64,000 bases of DNA, taken from Dichetophora obliterata. Taxonomy: Eukaryota > Arthropoda > Insecta > Diptera > Sciomyzidae. The position numbers and the translations under genes were made by a program. The DNA lies in assembly GCA_963920525.1 (NCBI GenBank), contig OY986438.1, positions 187,780,388 through 187,844,387 of the forward strand. The letters are read 5' to 3'. The notes beneath the pieces were generated by a model. That model was given only the letters and a program-made list of their open reading frames with translations. It ran no database searches and was not told where the DNA came from. Numbering within the stretch: the stretch's first letter is position 1; every line of letters starts with the position of its first letter. Positions 22,946 through 34,696 of the stretch are shown piece after piece.

Positions 22946-24928
22946 ACAACTGACTTTATTATTTTTTAAGATAAGTTCATGATTTTTATGTCATTCAGAA
23001 GAAAATTAAATAAGTCATAAATTTGATTCTAAAAAAACTTTGATTTATTACGCGAAATTCTGAGAAAATTGCGCTCAATTTTGAAATTTTTTAATTTAAA
23101 CGGATTTATTTCATCTTCACACGAGCACAGATCAGTCATGGATAAGTCAATCGGGTTTGTAGATACACCATTAGAAAGGTCGATTCATTGACTTTGAAAT
23201 GGGTTTGTAACCATAAACATTAGTTTCTTTATGAGTTAATTTTTATTCTAGAAACAATAGTATGAATCAAAGTCATGAAATAACTATTAACCCTGCAAAA
23301 CCTCAGGGTGTGAAAATAGACCCCCTCCCACACGAGTTTTTTACTTAACTCGAACTCTTCTTCCCTCTCCGTTAACATTCGTGCTCTTTCACTGGACTGG
23401 AATATTCGTTTCCTGTATAAACAAAATTAATAAAATTACTTACTTTTCCAACTTTACCAATTTACTTTCAAATGCAATATATAAAAAAAAATGTTCTTCT
23501 TATTAACAAAAACCTTGAAACTGCAAGCTTACACTTTGCTATTCAAAGGAGCACTAAAAATTTTTACGAAAAAAGCCTGTTATTATAACATTTACAACAA
23601 CTTTTCATTAAAATTTTTGTAAACTACTGAGTAATCGGTCTGAATAAAAGTAAATATATTTAATATGAAATAGAAAATGTACAGAACTTACCTCTGTAAC
23701 AACTAGCCCCTAGCTCCCCTACTTTAAAATTTCTATGTATTTCTTTAGCGCTTCATTCATTCCTTCTTTTGCAATACTCAACGACAAAATCTTTAGAAAT
23801 ATACAAAGAATTTTTGGCATTGTAAAAAATCTTCCAAAATTAATTTTTGTTTGTTTTTTTTAAGTTTGATCAATTTTCATTTGGCAATATACAATAGGCT
23901 GGGTCGATTTGCGAACCTATGTTGCCTTTGCGATTTTCGGATCTAGCATGAAATATTATTAAAAATAACAGAAAAAGGGGAGCGATAGGGGTGCACTTTA
24001 CCCTATCACATCTTCAATGTTCTGAATTTTTTCTTGAGCAATTTTTTTTTAAAAAATTTTTGTATACAAACGTGCACAGCTAAAGCAAAACTGATGCCAG
24101 AAAAAAAATCCTCGTATCTGATTCAACCCATGATTGAATTACTATAGTTATCCATTCATTTGACGTTTACTCACAAGAATAAAGATATACACCCGTAAAA
24201 TCAAAGAAGTAAGATATAAGGAAGTGGTGCAATAGCACAAAAGTGTGGTATTTTTTAGATTGGTGTTGGTTTACACAAATACAGAAACATTTACACGGGG
24301 CCGTATTCGGTTACATCGTGAAAGAAGGCCCAAACTGTTAATGTTTTTTCTCATACATTAAAATATTAAATTGTATTTCCACACCACCCTTGAGGTATAC
24401 AAATTGGTGTGTTACCGATTTTTTTTTTTGGGTGTTCGGTTCCCCAGTAGGCCTATTTCACCCGAAAGCAAAAAATAATATTAGTAAAATTATAAAAAGG
24501 TGTGAATTAGCAAGAAAATAAATATGATAAAAGATATCTACTTGATTTATTTTCATTTATAGAAAAAATGCATGCATTAAATTTTTTAAAGTATAAAAAT
24601 TGAAAAATTTATAAATTATAATAATTATATAAATAAATTAATAAAAATAATAAATGAACACAAATGAAATAAATTATTTTTAAACTCCTTTGAAATGAAT
24701 AGTTTTATGTAATTTTTGCCTAATTGTTGGTTTTTTATTAGTTTTTTTAATTATATAAAAATACCTTGTTTTTAAAAAAAATTCAATTATATATTTAACT
24801 ATAATATTATAATGGCCGGAAGACTTAATATGACCATCAAATATACTTTTACCTATCAGGAAGTGTTGTGTGTTTAACAAAATTCTATTATAATAAGTTA
24901 ATAAATTCTATTAAATAAATTTTATAAA

Positions 24929-25114
24929 TTAAATTCTATTATAATAAGGAAATAGTCTGTGGCTAGAACATGAATTGCCGATGAAATCATATTCATAAAA
25001 ATGTTTAGAGCAAACACGCGATCCTTCATTTATATCATTGGGTTCCAACCCTAAGGAACGAATCCATAATATTTTAATTTGCGGAATGTGCGGAAATCTG
25101 AAAAATGGCATCAT
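24929..25114 (-). pseudogene. THAP zinc-finger fragment
   Basis: The peptide contains FFRFPHIPQIKILWIRSLG, then SRVCSKHFYEYDF and HRLFPY. This is the second half of a THAP C2CH DNA-binding domain: FP box, conserved Trp, C-x2-H (CSKH), F. The two N-terminal cysteines are missing and a stop precedes the frame (TAA just upstream of the first Met). THAP domains form the DNA-binding N-terminus of P-element transposases and many host proteins. Confidence 0.65.
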
Positions 25115-25143
25115 TTTACTTTAGGGTCCGGACACGAATATTA

Positions 25144-25377
25144 ATTTTCTTATTTTTATTAAATTTACTAAGGCCTCCTTAACCTAAATATGAAAACAAA
25201 AATTGTCGTTCTCGTTTGAAAGTTCAGTGTAAATTAAAATAGCTTCAACAACATTTAAAATTTGCACTGAATTTTCAAACTAAACCAATTTATTTCCTAA
25301 ACCAAACGAGTGCGACAATTTTTTTTTTCAGATTTAGGTTTAGAGACCCAAATACATTTAATAAAAATAAGAAAAAG
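25144..25377. mobile_element. Foldback MITE with ~95-bp arms inside the P-like element
   Basis: Inverted arms share TTTTCTTATTTTTATTAAAT, CTWAACCTAAAT, AATTGTCGYWCTCGTTTG and TTCAGTGYAAATT, around a short centre. It lies directly upstream of the THAP fragment. Non-coding. Confidence 0.75.
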
Positions 25378-27572
25378 TAAAATTATATCAAAAAAATTTA
25401 TTTAATCTCATTAACTATGCTGAAAACAAGAGCGCTCCAAAAATGTATTCAACAGTGAAAAATCACTGCGCCCCTGAAGCAGTGTTTCTGTTTTGACAGA
25501 TGTGGTTTGATCAAAATGGCGCGAAATACCCGTGGTCTAATTTGCAGTTTTAAAGCAGTTCTAATAAGAAATATATAAATTTCGAACACAAATAAGTTTA
25601 AAAAATATTGCTAGTAAATAAATAAAGCACTACTGTGTAAGAAATCCAAACTATGTGGGCATATTTACCTGTGGAATGAAATCGCACTGTTCTTTAGTTT
25701 TCGGGAACTTTTACAGTTTTTAACCGCACAACTCATGTTGCAATTATTTTTGTGGTTGTTTTTTTTTAAATTGGAGCTTTTTTACCAGTGAAAAATGCTT
25801 TTAATTAAATTATTTTCGAATATTTTGCTGAGGAGACTTCTAATCAGATGCCAGGGTTCTCAAAACTGTCAAAAAACACACTCTTTCTCGCTCGCACAAT
25901 TTACGAATGGTGCGACAGTTCACGTACAGTGTATGTGTAAGCAACACCATTTCCTTATATTTTATTTCTTTGCGTAAAATTGAAGAGGAGAGCAAAAGAG
26001 TAATTTTTTAATGCCATCAAAGTAATCAGTTGCAGGAATATCATACTTTTTTGCAGTACTAAATACCCAAGGATACATTTCACTGCTGCTTTTTCTACTA
26101 CGTTCTGTACTGATTGTTTGTTTTGATAGGAAATTTAAGTGAGTTTTTAAAAAACTAATTTCAATATTTTTTTGTGCAAATCTATTCCCACTGCTGATGG
26201 CTTATTGGATCCAATGGCACATTATATTTTTGAATTTTATCACCAAAATAAACTATTTTGCCAATACCGCACGTTGAAATTTATTTAATAATTATAACTT
26301 AATAGTCGCGATTTATATTTTAATTGAGAAAACTGCTAGCAACAAAATTTTAAAAAAATTTTCAATAATAATTATCAAAGCAATAATTATTATAAACGCA
26401 ATGCACACTATTTTTTCCCTGCTAACAGCAAAATATAGAATTACTATTTTAAAAAAAAAAATACACAACAAAACACTGAATCATAACTTTTTTCATAGAA
26501 GACCACAAAACTCTGGTTGTCATTTATATTTGAGAGAGAATATATTTTTCTTTACATATTTACGGGTGGTGTCAAACGAATGGACAACCTATAATAATTG
26601 AATCATGATTCAACCTAAACAGGTCTCACTTTTATACGTTTTTGCACAAAAATTTATTGTAAAAAATTCCGAAAGAAAAAATTCACAAAATTCAAGGTTT
26701 AATATAACGTTGGTTCCTATGTATTTTTCACCATCACGGCTGAACCACTGAAGCTATCCACCTTATCTTCCAAAATTTTTTTGTTCTTTTAGATCCCCGT
26801 AGGTGGCGCTGTGGTCGATTTTTATCGAATTATAAATATAATTTTTTTAATTTCTGTCACCAGTTTTGCTCTAGTTTGTATACACGAAATTTTTAAAAAA
26901 TGCCTCAAGAAAAAATTTAGCAAATTAAAGATGTGATAGGGTAAAGTGCACCCCTAACGACCCCTTTTTACTCCATAACTTTTCATGCCGGATCCGAAAA
27001 TCGCCCAGGCAACATTAAATTTTTTACCTCCATACAAATCGACCCAGCCTAATATACAGTTACATTTTTTATACTCTAGAGTCGAATAAAAAAAAATTAT
27101 TTTTCTATTGGTATGATAAAAACTCAATTAACCCTCCGATGAGTGACAGTTCTGAACTTCACGGCCGTGTGAAAAGGTCCCTACGGACTTTTTTTGTAAA
27201 TCATGTTTTTTCATATAAAAAGTTTTTTTTTGATTTTTTTTGTTTTTATTGTTTATAACTAAATTCTACATACAAAAATAATTTTTTCAATTTTTTTAAT
27301 TTTTTTTTGTGCTTGAATTTTCTTAAGACTATTATAAAAAAGTTTAAAAATTATTGTTGTTGAGCGTGTATTTCTTGCCCCCCGCCCTGTGCGCAAGTGT
27401 TGCAGCGATGTAAAAGTGTGCTATGTTCTCCGCAAACAGCGTTGCCGCAGCCGAAGCAGTATCCCCTCGTTTTCCGCTGCCGCCCGTACTCAGAACGGCA
27501 AAGGCGACATGACGGTCTACTTGACCTAGCCGCAAACGACGGTGCATTGCCTTCCATCGGTCTTGATAATAC

Positions 27573-27644
27573 CTGAAATGAAAAGAAAAATAAAAAACAA
27601 ATAACTATATATTCTATTCTTGAATTTGAAGATGTTTTTCTTAC
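27573..27644 (-). other. 72-nt intron in the piggyBac transposase
   Basis: On the minus strand the donor GTAAGA follows GTCAG and the acceptor TTTCATTTCAG precedes GTATTATCAAG. Splicing joins the catalytic region to the Cys-rich C-terminal domain in frame. 72 is a multiple of three and the intron has no stop, so retention also keeps the frame. Confidence 0.7.
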
Positions 27645-28598
27645 CCTGACATCGAATGCTTCCATCGCATTGCGTATCCTTGGATATGAGGTTATATGGT
27701 TGTTCAGGGCACGTTCTTCGATATTTGGTGTGGCCAATTGTTTCGTTAGCAGTAACAAGAACGACCGCCGTCTGTCACTCCTTTTTATAGGCTTCATTTC
27801 GTTGTAAATCGTAAAAGCAGCCAATGCAGCGACGTCCAGCATATTATAAAACATGGCCAACGGCCATCGTTGTGTTGCTCTTTTGCAGCTGTAAGTGCCT
27901 AGCATTTGATCCATGGTATCAACGCCGCATTTGTTGGCGTTGTAATCTAATATGGCATAGGGCTTCCGCTTCTCGGTTTGCTCGTCAACGAGGCAGGTGT
28001 AGTGCATTGTGGAGAGCACGTTCACCACTTTATTTTTTTTCGGCACGTATGAGCATAACGCTATATCCCCTTCGTTGAACCCAAATAATGTACTATTGAT
28101 GGTGCGCTTCGGGTTCTTCTTCGGGTCCTGTGGAATGAATGTTTTGTTGTAGCGCACTGTAACAACATATGCGGTCTTCCTCCTCAACAAAATACGCGCC
28201 AAGTCAAGAGTGGTAAAGAAATTATCCGCGTATATAGTACGGCCAGCATCTAAATATTTTTCCACAAGATCCAGCACTACGTTCTGCCCTTGATTTATCT
28301 CCCGTTATTGGTTTGGCAGTTTTCCAGAATATATCATTCCCTTCACAGGATAATAACTCTGTGAGTCGCATAACCACCATACTTTCAAACCATACTTAGC
28401 TGGCTTTGACGGAATATATTGTGTGAAGCGGTAACGGCCTCTGTAAGGGAACAACTGCTCACCAACTGTTAGTGCTTCATGAGGAGTATAAGCTGTTGCC
28501 AAGTTATGTTGCAACATTTGCCAAATATAGTCAATAGCCGCAGTTTTGCTGTTGATGAGTCGCTGTTGTCGAGTATTTCCATTTTCGAATCGAATAAA

Positions 28599-29086
28599 GG
28601 CTGTGGAACTCACTGCCCAACCATATAAAATTAGTCTCCAATAGATTAGCCTTTAAGCAATTGATACTCAAATATTTTTCTTAACTTCACATAACTTAAT
28701 TTTTAGTCTTAGCTCTAACACAACCTCTTATTCTGCCTCTAGCATTTTTTCACCGCAGGTCGTTCATTCGATTAGTCAATTTATATTAATGTCACATCTT
28801 TTAAAAATATTTTCAATAGTTTTAAATATCTTTTTCACTGTGACATGCACATGATAATTAATTCTTGAATGTTAACATTTTCTCTAATAAACAAATTATT
28901 GGTATCATTTTATGAGTTGAGAATTTCTGTCATTAATGATAATAATCTTAGTTATAAAATTTCAAATAGTTTAGTATATAAGTATTATATTGTAGTTATT
29001 TATTCTAAGAATGCGTCGTGCAAAAGACTCAAGTCTTAAATTCCAACAGTATTTTTAAATAAGTAAATAAAAATAAAATAAATAAA
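28599..29086 (+). mobile_element. 5'-truncated retroelement 3' end inserted in piggyBac
   Basis: About 488 bases separate two parts of the transposase that would otherwise be continuous (MCIKQF then IRFENGN). AATAAA occurs on both sides (28593-28598 and 29081-29086). The insert ends in an AAATAA-type tail (29058-29086), like the tail of the LINE at 37230-37260. No coding sequence remains. LINE 3' UTR is likely; a SINE is possible. Confidence 0.7.
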
Positions 29087-29916
29087 TTGCTTTATACACA
29101 TGAAGCGATCGTACGACAACGCAGCTTTGTATATTGGGCAACGCGTCGCGCCCCATAATTCCATAGCTGGTTCATGGTTTGATCTTGTGAGTCCAGCATA
29201 CAAAAGAATAGCTATAAAGGCGTCAAACTCTTTCACTGTCACTGGCTTCCACTCCTTTTTCTTCGTGGGATTCGCCAAATTCCATGCAGCTGTAACCTCC
29301 CTGCCTTTACGATTTGTTTCACGATGCACTAAGTGTATTATTTCCTCTGTCATGATTGAACGCATTATTGCATAGGGGTCGTGTATATTTCCTGTTGGTC
29401 CTGGTTTCTTTCTTGTGAAGTCGACCACGTTATGATTACGAGTGCGTGATGTTGTTGGTGCTTTTTTACTCCATTGGGTGCCATCTTTACCAATATAGTA
29501 ACTTTCATTCGTTTCCTGTCCATCATTTTCTTCCTCTTCATCATCGTCGTCATCAGTATCTTCATTTAGCTCGACGTATCCTTCAGTTTCAGCATCTGAC
29601 TCTTCAGCAGGTTGGTATGTGCGATCTTCGTCATCCTCAACTTCATAATTATCAATTGCAGCAATATCAATTTCTTCATCCATGTCTTCGTCCATAAAAT
29701 CAGCAAATCTACTATCAGCTGCACGCCTTTCATCCGCAGTCATTTGCTGGTAACGTGTACTACGGCGTACAACAATTTCAGCAACACCCAAATTACTTGC
29801 ATCTGCCATATTTATATTTTTGTTTCTATCACACACGATTTTACTCTTCGCTGTCTAAACTTTGACTGATTTGGTTTACGAAACTACAACTTCTTTTATA
29901 CTCTTTCGTACTTCTA

Positions 29917-30613
29917 CCTAAACTCAAAGACATTAGAGCCCAAACAGAACCAAGGCGGATGTCGGATGGCGGGCCTCTCTCTGCGAAATCCGCTGAGAAC
30001 ACGTCCAGAATATGAGCGGTTGTCGGTTGTCGGATCACGGTTGCATTTTAAATTGGGAATGATACAAATTATTTTATATTATGCTTTAAATTCACATGAA
30101 TGCAACACAGGCACAAAAACAGAATGTCAGATCATAGTAAAAACTAAGAAAATAATACTGAACGTACCCAACCTTTTGCAAAAATATGGCAACATTTGAG
30201 TCACTCAGAGAGAGATCCGACACTCGTCAGAGAGAAATAAGAATAGATTCTATTCTGGCGTTTTCCCGTCATGCATTTCTACGGCGATTTCATTTTTGGC
30301 GGCTGCATATATTTTCATGTAATTTGTAGCACGGCGAATCCGACAACCGACATCCGCCTTGGTTCTGTTCGGGCTCTTAGGGATGATGATAAAAACAAAA
30401 AATTCTAAGAAAAAATTCTAAGAACAAAAATACTAAGAACAAAAAATACTAAGAACAAAATACTAAGAACAAAAAATTCTAAGAACTGGTTTATTGCTAG
30501 TAGTATAAAATTAGAATATTATGCCTTTCCTTGAAAGCAATAAAGTTCATGTCCTCGAATTTTTCTTAGAATTTTTTGTTTTTATCATCATCGCTAATGT
30601 CTTTGAGTTTAGG
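29917..30613. mobile_element. Foldback element with tandem CTAAGAACAAAAA words, inside piggyBac
   Basis: The ends CCTAAACTCAAAGACATTAG (29917) and its reverse complement (ending 30613) continue into GATGATGATAAAAACAAAAA-type arms (30382 and 30592). Inside the left part ATACTAAGAACAAAAA-type words repeat about five times (30405-30485). The left arm is interrupted by the TTA-flanked element at 29936-30377; removing it rejoins CATTA with GSGATGATGAT as in the right arm. Confidence 0.8.
29936..30377. mobile_element. TTA-flanked MITE (GAGCCC ends), Harbinger-like
   Basis: TTA lies on both sides (29933-29935, 30378-30380). Inverted ends GAGCCCRAACAGAACC extend through AAGGCGGATGTCGG (about 30 bp). 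GGC-rich ends with a 3-bp TTA duplication fit PIF/Harbinger MITEs. Non-coding, 442 bp, inserted in the arm of a foldback element that itself sits in piggyBac. Confidence 0.75.
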
Positions 30614-30942
30614 TCTTTGTGTTCAGAACAAGTAAATTATGTGTTGAAACAATAAAAAAATTATAATGATGCCCAAAAACATGCATATATTAGTGAAATT
30701 CAATACAAGGTTTATACGGACCTATTCACACGTCCGCGTACTATTCTCACTAAAACCTCAATAACTCCTAAAGTAATGATCCGATTGGCTTGATTTTTTT
30801 TCCAAAAGATGCGCAGCAAAATACTCTTGGAGAGTAATTTTGTAACTTTGGGGGGGGGGGTTGTAGTGGCCGAAGTAGGAGTAATTTCAGTTTGAAAAGG
30901 CAAAAAGGTCCCCAGGGACCTTCTCACTCATCGGAGGGTTAA

Positions 30943-31610
30943 CAGTGGCTGCGTACATAAGGCTCATAATTTACTCAACATGCTGAGTAAATGATCAGTA
31001 TCAGTTTCCTCTACTTTGTGTGCCTGCTGAACGGAATGTTACATTTAATGTCAGCGCAGTGGTTTCAGAAATAAAACAAATAAAAAGTAATCAATAAATT
31101 CATCAATCAATCAATAAATGTTTACAACATGTTGAGCTAATCAGAAACCGATCAGACGCGTACAGCCAGTACATATCCAACGGTTGCACAACAGTTGAGT
31201 AAATTTTGTGTTTTATGGACGCAGTCACCGTTAAAATGTTAGGGTGTGTGTGACCCCAGTGTGGTGCTTATATCACATTCCGATTGTGTAGCGAAACTTT
31301 TGTGACTACGTTACAAAAACATACGTACTCTATAGAAAAAAATACAAAAGAAAGCGAAAAAATAAAAAATAATGCCAGAACTGTCAAACATGTCAAATAT
31401 GACAGGGTAAGCATTAAAGGGAGGGTGTTTCCGACATTTAATTTTTTTAAATTTTAGATGTACTCACACTAAATTTTACAATTTTCACAGCGACAAATGT
31501 GCCCTAGTGTTAAAAGTGACCCAATTTACTTTACTTAAATACACATAATTTTTTTCTATTCTATTGAAAAGCATTTTTAAATAAATAATTTTGTTTTCTC
31601 TCCCTTTTCA
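30943..31610. other. Intron sequence upstream of the terminal miple exon
   Basis: No element boundary was recognised. The last 30 bases are pyrimidine-rich before the acceptor (TTTTCTCTCCCTTTTCATTGCAG region). Confidence 0.4.
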
Positions 31611-31616
31611 TTGCAG

Positions 31617-31639
31617 CAGCTCGCAAGGGACGCGCTTAA
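31617..31639 (+). CDS. miple: Terminal coding exon of the Miple-like gene
   Basis: A strong acceptor (TTTTCATTGCAG, ending 31616) is followed by seven sense codons and a TAA at 31637-31639. Joined to the G left over from 17560 the reading frame is KDK-AARKGRA-stop, continuing the basic tail of the upstream exon. The acceptor is a NAGNAG (CAGCAG), so use of the second AG would remove a single Ala and keep the frame. Frame compatibility and the same basic composition are the evidence that these exons belong together; a transcript would prove it. Confidence 0.75.
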
Positions 31640-33350
31640 GCAAAAACTTTTATTGCAGACCCAGCGAATAGTTTTTCTAACGAAGACTTAAAACCAAAGT
31701 AAAAACAACTTACAAACATAATAAAAATATTTTAAAATAATATTAATTTACAAACTGGTTCATTCAACTGAAATAAAAATAATAAATAAAAGTAATAAAA
31801 GTAAACATATTCGAGTAGGTGCAAGAAGATAGTTTTACAAATACAACAACAAAGCATATACACAAAAAACGAAATAGTTACCAAAAATAACATTCAACAA
31901 GAAAAAAAAAACAAAATAAATAGATTAAAAGTTGAATCTTAGAAAAGAAGTCAGCAACTCAGCATCATTTAAACTGGAAAAAAACCACAAAAAATGATAA
32001 AACAAGACAAAATATACGAGAGCATAAGAAATTTTAAAAAATAAATATGTACTTAAATATATGGTAATTTTTAAAAGTATTGATTTTATTGAAATAAAAA
32101 GGTTTAAACATTAAATTGACTAAATATATTACATTAAAAAATTTAAATATTTAATATAAAAAAAATAAAACAAAAAAAATTGCATTTCTATAACTGAGTG
32201 GACTTATGCATAAAGTTTTACACAAAACCAAATAAAATTAAAAGAAAAAATACATTGAATTTAGCATTAACCTTAAATTAAAAAAAGGATAAGAAAAAAA
32301 AACAAAATAGGCAGGTAAAATCAAATTTCATTGAAAGTAAAAAACAAACAGCAAACAAAACAAAATAAGCCAATAACAATTTCATGCGTTAAATAGTAAA
32401 TAAAACCAAAACCTTTAACACATAGACAAATAGACACACAAACAAAAACACAGACGACACACTCTATTATTTCAAAACATTGCTCATAGTAAATGTATTC
32501 TTTTAATATATATTACATTTTTTATTTGGAAAACTTATATTGACACAAACATAACACACATACACAACTAATACACACAGATGCCAACATAATAACTTCA
32601 ACTAATAAAAAATAAATATATAAATAAAAATATAATATTTATGCTAGCTGAATGTTCTTCAATTTAATGACTTTTAATTATTACAACCACAAGTAAAAAA
32701 TAAGAAAAAAAAATTATAAAAAAGTTCATGAGAAATCATTGTTTAACTGTGAGAGCAGACAGATAAAGCATATTATTCAGTAACAACAACAACCCTGAAA
32801 TACTATTTATTTCATATTTCTGTCTACTTTACAGCAAATGGTTTAATTAAGAAAACTAATAAGAAATAATAATGCTATAAAATGTATTGTAAATATTGTA
32901 TAAAATACAGCAAAAAAAAAGAGATGATAAAAAAAGGTTAAAATAAAATAAATAATTCATGTCTTGTACTTCAGATTCATAGCTTTTAAATGTTTACTTT
33001 AACATTGATATGTTTTGTGTTTTTTCGCTTATTTTATCTCAACATTTCAAAAACAATATTATTATTGATATCAATAATGTTCTATTTGATTAAAATTTTA
33101 TTTTAAGACATTAAATTGAAAACAAAAAAAAAATTAAAACTACCATAAGAATTACCACAACATAGTGCATACATAATAACAGTTACTTACATACATACAA
33201 ACATGCATTTTATATGAGTTTGTCTAAAACCCAAATAAATACCATAAAAAGGAAATGTTTTAACCGCGTCAAGATATAATATTAATATTAATTGAAAATA
33301 ATATGTAATAAAATAATTTAAATAAAAACCTTTACGATAAAAAAAAGACA
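31640..33350 (+). other. Probable 3' UTR of the Miple-like gene
   Basis: The stretch after the stop codon is strongly A-rich on the + strand, with many AATAAA hexamers (for example around 31770-31800 and 33315) and several CA-rich and AAC-rich runs. A T/GT-rich tract follows the last cluster, from about 33362, as expected downstream of a cleavage site. No ORF or transposon terminus was recognised in it. The 3' end at about 33.35 kb is inference; proximal poly(A) sites near 31.8 kb are equally possible. Confidence 0.4.
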
Positions 33351-33359
33351 AAAAGCAAA

Positions 33360-34410
33360 CTAGTAAATGTGTTTTATTTGTTGTTTTTTTGTTTTAAACT
33401 TCTGCCAGGTAGGTTAAAAAAAAAACAAATTAGCTAATTTTTTTTCTAGCACGCAAGATATTTTTACCTATAGACAATAAAAATGTGTAGCATATTTTTT
33501 GGCTGCTTCTTTTTAAGGCCAGCAATACATGAAAATTTTCGAAAATCGAAACTTTGAAATATCAATAAATAACTTCAGAAATATCTCCAAAAGATACTGA
33601 TAAAATTTTAAACCGAAATTTGAAGCCGTTTGAAAGTTTAAAGCTTTGAAAGTTTGAAAGCTGCAACAGGCTAAGATCAACCCAAAAACTTTGAACGTAT
33701 TTTTCTCAATACTCCATTTGTATAAATGACGCGCATCATAACATCAAACAAATTTCAACCAATCAACTTGAAAGATTGCACTCATATACTTCACAATTTT
33801 TGCGAAAATACGCCCGAACGTGACTTTTGAAAAATCAATTTTATATAAACAAAATTTTTAGTTGTCTTTTAAAAAAAATTAAAATTTTTTTTTTGTTTTT
33901 CCCCGTTAAAAAAATAAAAAAATTTCGAAAATTGGGCTCTGGCATGTTTTAGAAAATGTAACGCATATAAAAAAATGTTCGCTTTGTTCCATATGAATAA
34001 CGTCGACGCTAGGATACACGCCAATTCTGAGATGAGTCTCTTTACACTTTTCACTATAACTATATATTAGACGGTCCCATTTTTTTGACTTTTTTAAAAA
34101 GTTCCCGGGACAGGATGATTTCTTATTCTACTCTTAAAAAAACTGAATTTTGGCATATAACACTTTTATATTAACTTACGGTAAATAGTCGCGCAAACGG
34201 CTAAAAGATTTTTGGCTAAAAATTTGTTTTGTCGCAAACAAAAAATTTTTTCTTCAGTATTTTGCATATAACTACGAAACTAATAAAACAATTTTTATCA
34301 ATTTATTCTAACTTAAAAGCAAATAAAATTTTCCATCTTATGTTTTAAGAAAAATTGTATTTTGCTTAAAACATTTTTTTTAAAAAAAAATCTGCAAAGT
34401 GAAATTTTGA
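33360..34410. other. AT-rich intergenic stretch, nothing recognised
   Basis: No exon or element terminus was found. Confidence 0.35.
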
Positions 34411-34696
34411 TTAAAATTTGTTCGAAAATTTGATAACTTCAACTCACATTAAAAGAGCATGAAGAAGAAGTTTTTGATTATGTAAATTTCGTATTTTGAG
34501 GAATTTTGAGGAATGTATAATTCGAGGATATATGATACGGTTTTTTCAAAAAAGCAACACAACTGCACAATTTTATTTTTGTTAAACGGAGCTGCATAAG
34601 TAGGTATGCAAAAGTTACATGTATATGATATTAGCTTTAATTGCAAGACATTTAACTTTATTTTTGTAGTGTGCAATTATTTAAATGACTATTTCT

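Larger units (their letters stand above)
23894..27050. mobile_element. P-like DNA transposon remnant, 8-bp target duplication
   Basis: A perfect 8-bp AATATACA occurs at 23886-23893 and 27051-27058. Immediately inside are inverted arms beginning AGGCTGGGTCGATTTG and sharing GCGATTTTCGGATC, GGGGTGCACTTTACCCTATC and ACATCTT (left to about 24165; right from about 26575). A THAP-domain fragment lies between. An 8-bp duplication plus THAP is the pattern of P-superfamily elements; hAT elements also give 8 bp but do not carry THAP. The catalytic RNase H-like domain was not found. Non-autonomous, about 3.16 kb including later insertions. Confidence 0.6.
27351..29836 (-). pseudogene. piggyBac transposase (disrupted)
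   Basis: The start is at 29836. An acidic N-terminus (DDDDDEEEEN) is followed by the DDE_Tnp_1_7 region: AFIAILLYAGLTRSNH, then after an insertion LTVGEQLFPYRGRYRFTQYI, PSKPAKYGLKVWWLCDS, RTIYADNFFTTLDLA and NKCGVDTMDQMLGTY. The three catalytic aspartates of the family are visible in CDS, YADN and GVDTMD. The C-terminal Cys/His-rich domain (CRLC, CFGCGNAVCGEH, CNTC) is joined across a 72-nt intron. It is broken by the LINE insertion after MCIKQF and by a TAA near 28302 in LPNQ-stop-REINQ. Confidence 0.92.
27132..30938 (-). mobile_element. piggyBac element, TTAA-flanked, with nested insertions
   Basis: TTAA stands at 27128-27131 and 30939-30942 with perfect 15-bp inverted repeats CCCTCCGATGAGTGA inside both. 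A piggyBac transposase is encoded on the minus strand. Removing the LINE fragment (28599-29086) and the foldback nest (29917-30613) leaves about 2.6 kb, the normal piggyBac size. Subterminal AAAAGGTCCC motifs are present at both ends. Confidence 0.93.
17561..31616 (+). other. 14-kb intron of the Miple-like gene
   Basis: Donor GTAATC at 17561 and acceptor TTGCAG at 31611-31616 delimit a 14,056-base intron. It contains a copia derivative, small inverted-repeat elements, a P-like element and a nested piggyBac element, listed separately. The boundaries rest on the in-frame join of the two coding exons. Confidence 0.65.

Noticed and set aside
29446..29869. Two + strand frames of 83-85 residues
   Set aside because: They are antisense to the acidic N-terminus of the piggyBac transposase.
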